Below, one piece after another: positions 62,478 through 64,000 of a stretch of 64,000 nucleotides of DNA. Position numbers and translations under genes: made by a program. This DNA is from Diadophis punctatus similis (Eukaryota; Chordata; Lepidosauria; Squamata; Dipsadidae). The stretch is taken from assembly GCA_023053685.1 (NCBI GenBank), contig JALIGW010000061.1, positions 886,001 through 950,000 of the forward strand, read 5' to 3'. The notes under the pieces were generated by a model. It did no database searches. It was given only the letters and a program-made list of their open reading frames with translations, and was not told the DNA's origin. Numbering within the stretch: the stretch's first letter is position 1; each line of letters opens with the position of its first letter.

Positions 62478-63442
62478 ATGGGGGGTGGAACGTCTACAGC
62501 TCAGAACTTTCACGTGGAAGAGCTGAGACAATTGGGCAGGAAAAATACCTTTCCCCTCAAGAACAAAAATTTACCCAATCCTTTTCTAAAAGTGAGGCTT
62601 ACATTATGATTCAGACTCATGCTGACCCGCCTCACCAGCTTTTATTAGATCCCCCACCTTATCAGATTCCCTCGGTCATGTTGACTACCCCATTACCTTC
62701 AGTCGTGCGTTCTTTTTCACCCACGGCTCCCAAAACCCCTGTTTTTTCTGCTTCCAACCCTGCTCCTGTTTTGCAATCTGGCCTTATTCGCGGGGCATAC
62801 CAAAAGGCTTTAAAATCCGGCACTTTGGATGCTTCTGCTTCCTTATCTATTGTTCCTCCACAGGAGGCATTCAGCGTAGACAGGGCAGAATTTAAGGAAC
62901 AGCAAAATGGGATAAAACTTGGAAAGAGTCTCCAAGTTTTATCTCATGAGTCTTTTCCAGTAGTAAAAAATACTGGTCTGATTCAAAAAATGCAAGAAGA
63001 AAGATTAGAAAAGAATCATGAAATTGTTCAAATGCTTGCTGTAGATGTTAAAATTGACCTTCCTGCACCAAATTTGCAAGCTTCTTCTGAATGTGCCTTT
63101 GAGGATTTTCAGAAAGCTGATAAGCCGGCACACACCTTTTCAAGCATTCAGCAGAAACCTAATCAAGAATACACTGATTGCGTTAACAAAAAAGCTGCTT
63201 CTGAATGCAGGAAAATCTTAGCATTAGGAAAAAATCCTGAAATGGCTGAAATGGTTAAAATTTGGCAAGCTATACGTTCATCTGGCCATCAAAATAATTT
63301 GCTAATTGCAGCCATGAGACAAAGTAACAAAGCCCAAGGGAATTGTTGCAATTGTGGTAACCAGAAATGTTTTAAGGAAAAGTGCAGAGCGCCTGGCAAA
63401 GGTGTTGATTCTCATACAGGTTTCATACTTGGAATAACTTAA
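62478..63442 (+). pseudogene. Endogenous retrovirus gag, frameshifted and internally deleted
   Basis: ATG 62,478 is followed by MGGGTS, a myristoylation-type matrix start, in a frame that closes after 42 codons. A second open frame (62,606-63,442, 278 codons) has a Pro-rich segment, then IQQKPNQEY, the major homology region of a capsid C-terminal domain, and one degenerate zinc knuckle (CCNCGNQKCFKEKC, His missing). The stretch expected for the capsid N-terminal domain is absent. It resembles betaretrovirus-like (class II) gag. In a retrovirus the protein builds the particle; here it cannot be made whole. Confidence 0.75.
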
Positions 63443-64000
63443 ATTGAATTTTTATCTGGTTTAGTCTTCTCTCAGAGAGAAGTCTTTTCTCAGAGAGAGA
63501 AAAATTTAGCTACAAGAAAATTTTTTGTATCTAGGACATAAGATATCTCAATCTTATGCTGCATCAGTTATTCCACAATTATTATGTTAATTCAGTTACA
63601 ATTGTTGGGAACTATTAATTGGGTAGCCCCCCTTTTTTTAAATTATCCACTTTTTTGTTAAATTCATTATTTACATTATTAACTAAAGTTAAACTTTCTA
63701 TGATCTTATCTCATCCCTCAGAAAGCTAGTCAAAGTTTAAAGTAGCTGATGGGATTACATTCAATTTACCTATTAACTTTGCTTTCCTTTTGCAACAGTA
63801 AGTTTACTTCTGTTTGCAGATTTTAATTTTTGTGATTTTTTTCCATGAAATTATGTTCCTTTATTTTTCCTCATAAATATTTTCATAGATATTTTCCAAA
63901 ATGCCAGGTTTTACACAACACTGTGTGGTGTTGTAGGCGCTGTGTTTACCAGCACCTACTGGAAGCATTGGCTGTGTTGTCCTTGCAACAAATTTATTTT
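63443..64000 (+). other. Post-gag sequence without recognisable protease or pol
   Basis: Protease-polymerase should follow gag, but this AT-rich stretch has frequent stops on all frames and no motif is recognised. It may be a deleted or non-homologous internal region. Confidence 0.5.

Overview
The window is a densely packed, nested graveyard of transposable elements from a squamate reptile, most likely a snake. The pointers are a (GAATA)n array ending in the tail of a Snake1-type CR1/L3 LINE, an L2 family ending in GCGGCATATAA plus (AAAT)n, CR1 copies with (TTG)n(TTA)n tails, a SPIN-like hAT transposon, and four Ty1/copia elements, which squamates have and birds and mammals lack. No complete host gene is present. 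The one host-gene trace is a first-exon fragment resembling the kinase MAP4K2, and it lies inside a transposon.

Positions 1-32,336. One 5'-truncated L1 ORF2 fragment (about 1.9 kb of L1, minus strand) is spread over 31 kb by three insertions with clean target duplications. (a) A solo LTR, 1,488-9,924, TSD ttatc. It was itself hit by a complete two-ORF LINE (1,952-9,683, 14-bp TSD), whose ORF1 was then split by a hAT element (5,635-8,017, TSD gtcaaaag). (b) A TA-duplicating TIR element, 10,071-11,064. (c) A second TA-duplicating TIR element, 11,725-31,558, built of six consecutive hairpin palindromes. Copia 1 (14,070-31,141) sits in the loop of the sixth. Copia 1 in turn holds copia 2 (16,640-22,105), a CR1, an L1 and a SPIN-like hAT (25,785-30,344). 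The SPIN element carries a long palindrome, a solo LTR with its own L2 insertion, and the MAP4K2-like exon. L1 reading-frame continuity and matching target duplications support every nesting step.

Positions 32,337-54,410. A long CR1 LINE (plus strand) is interrupted by copia 3 (33,315-40,842, TSD atggc), a nearly intact gag-pol broken by one TGA codon and one L2 insertion. After the CR1 come an L2 scrap, a GC-rich stretch, an L1 nested in another L1 with a 17-bp TSD, an L2 fragment, copia 4 (a different lineage with a Drosophila-copia-like primer site), a near-full-length L2 and a DIRS-type RNase H remnant.

Positions 54,411-64,000. Here lies an alternating inverted array of L1-derived, ORF1-only elements (HAL1-like). 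Two copies stand head to head, and one carries an L2 insertion that fuses in frame to its ORF1. The window ends in the 5' LTR, leader and damaged gag of an endogenous retrovirus.

Most promising points: the SPIN-like hAT with its kinase-exon cargo; the UGA-CUAG junction between ORF1 and ORF2 of the complete LINE, where ORF2 has no usable ATG; the serial hairpins in TIR elements; and the inverted HAL1 array. All family names come from recognition of motifs and remembered repeats; no database search was run.
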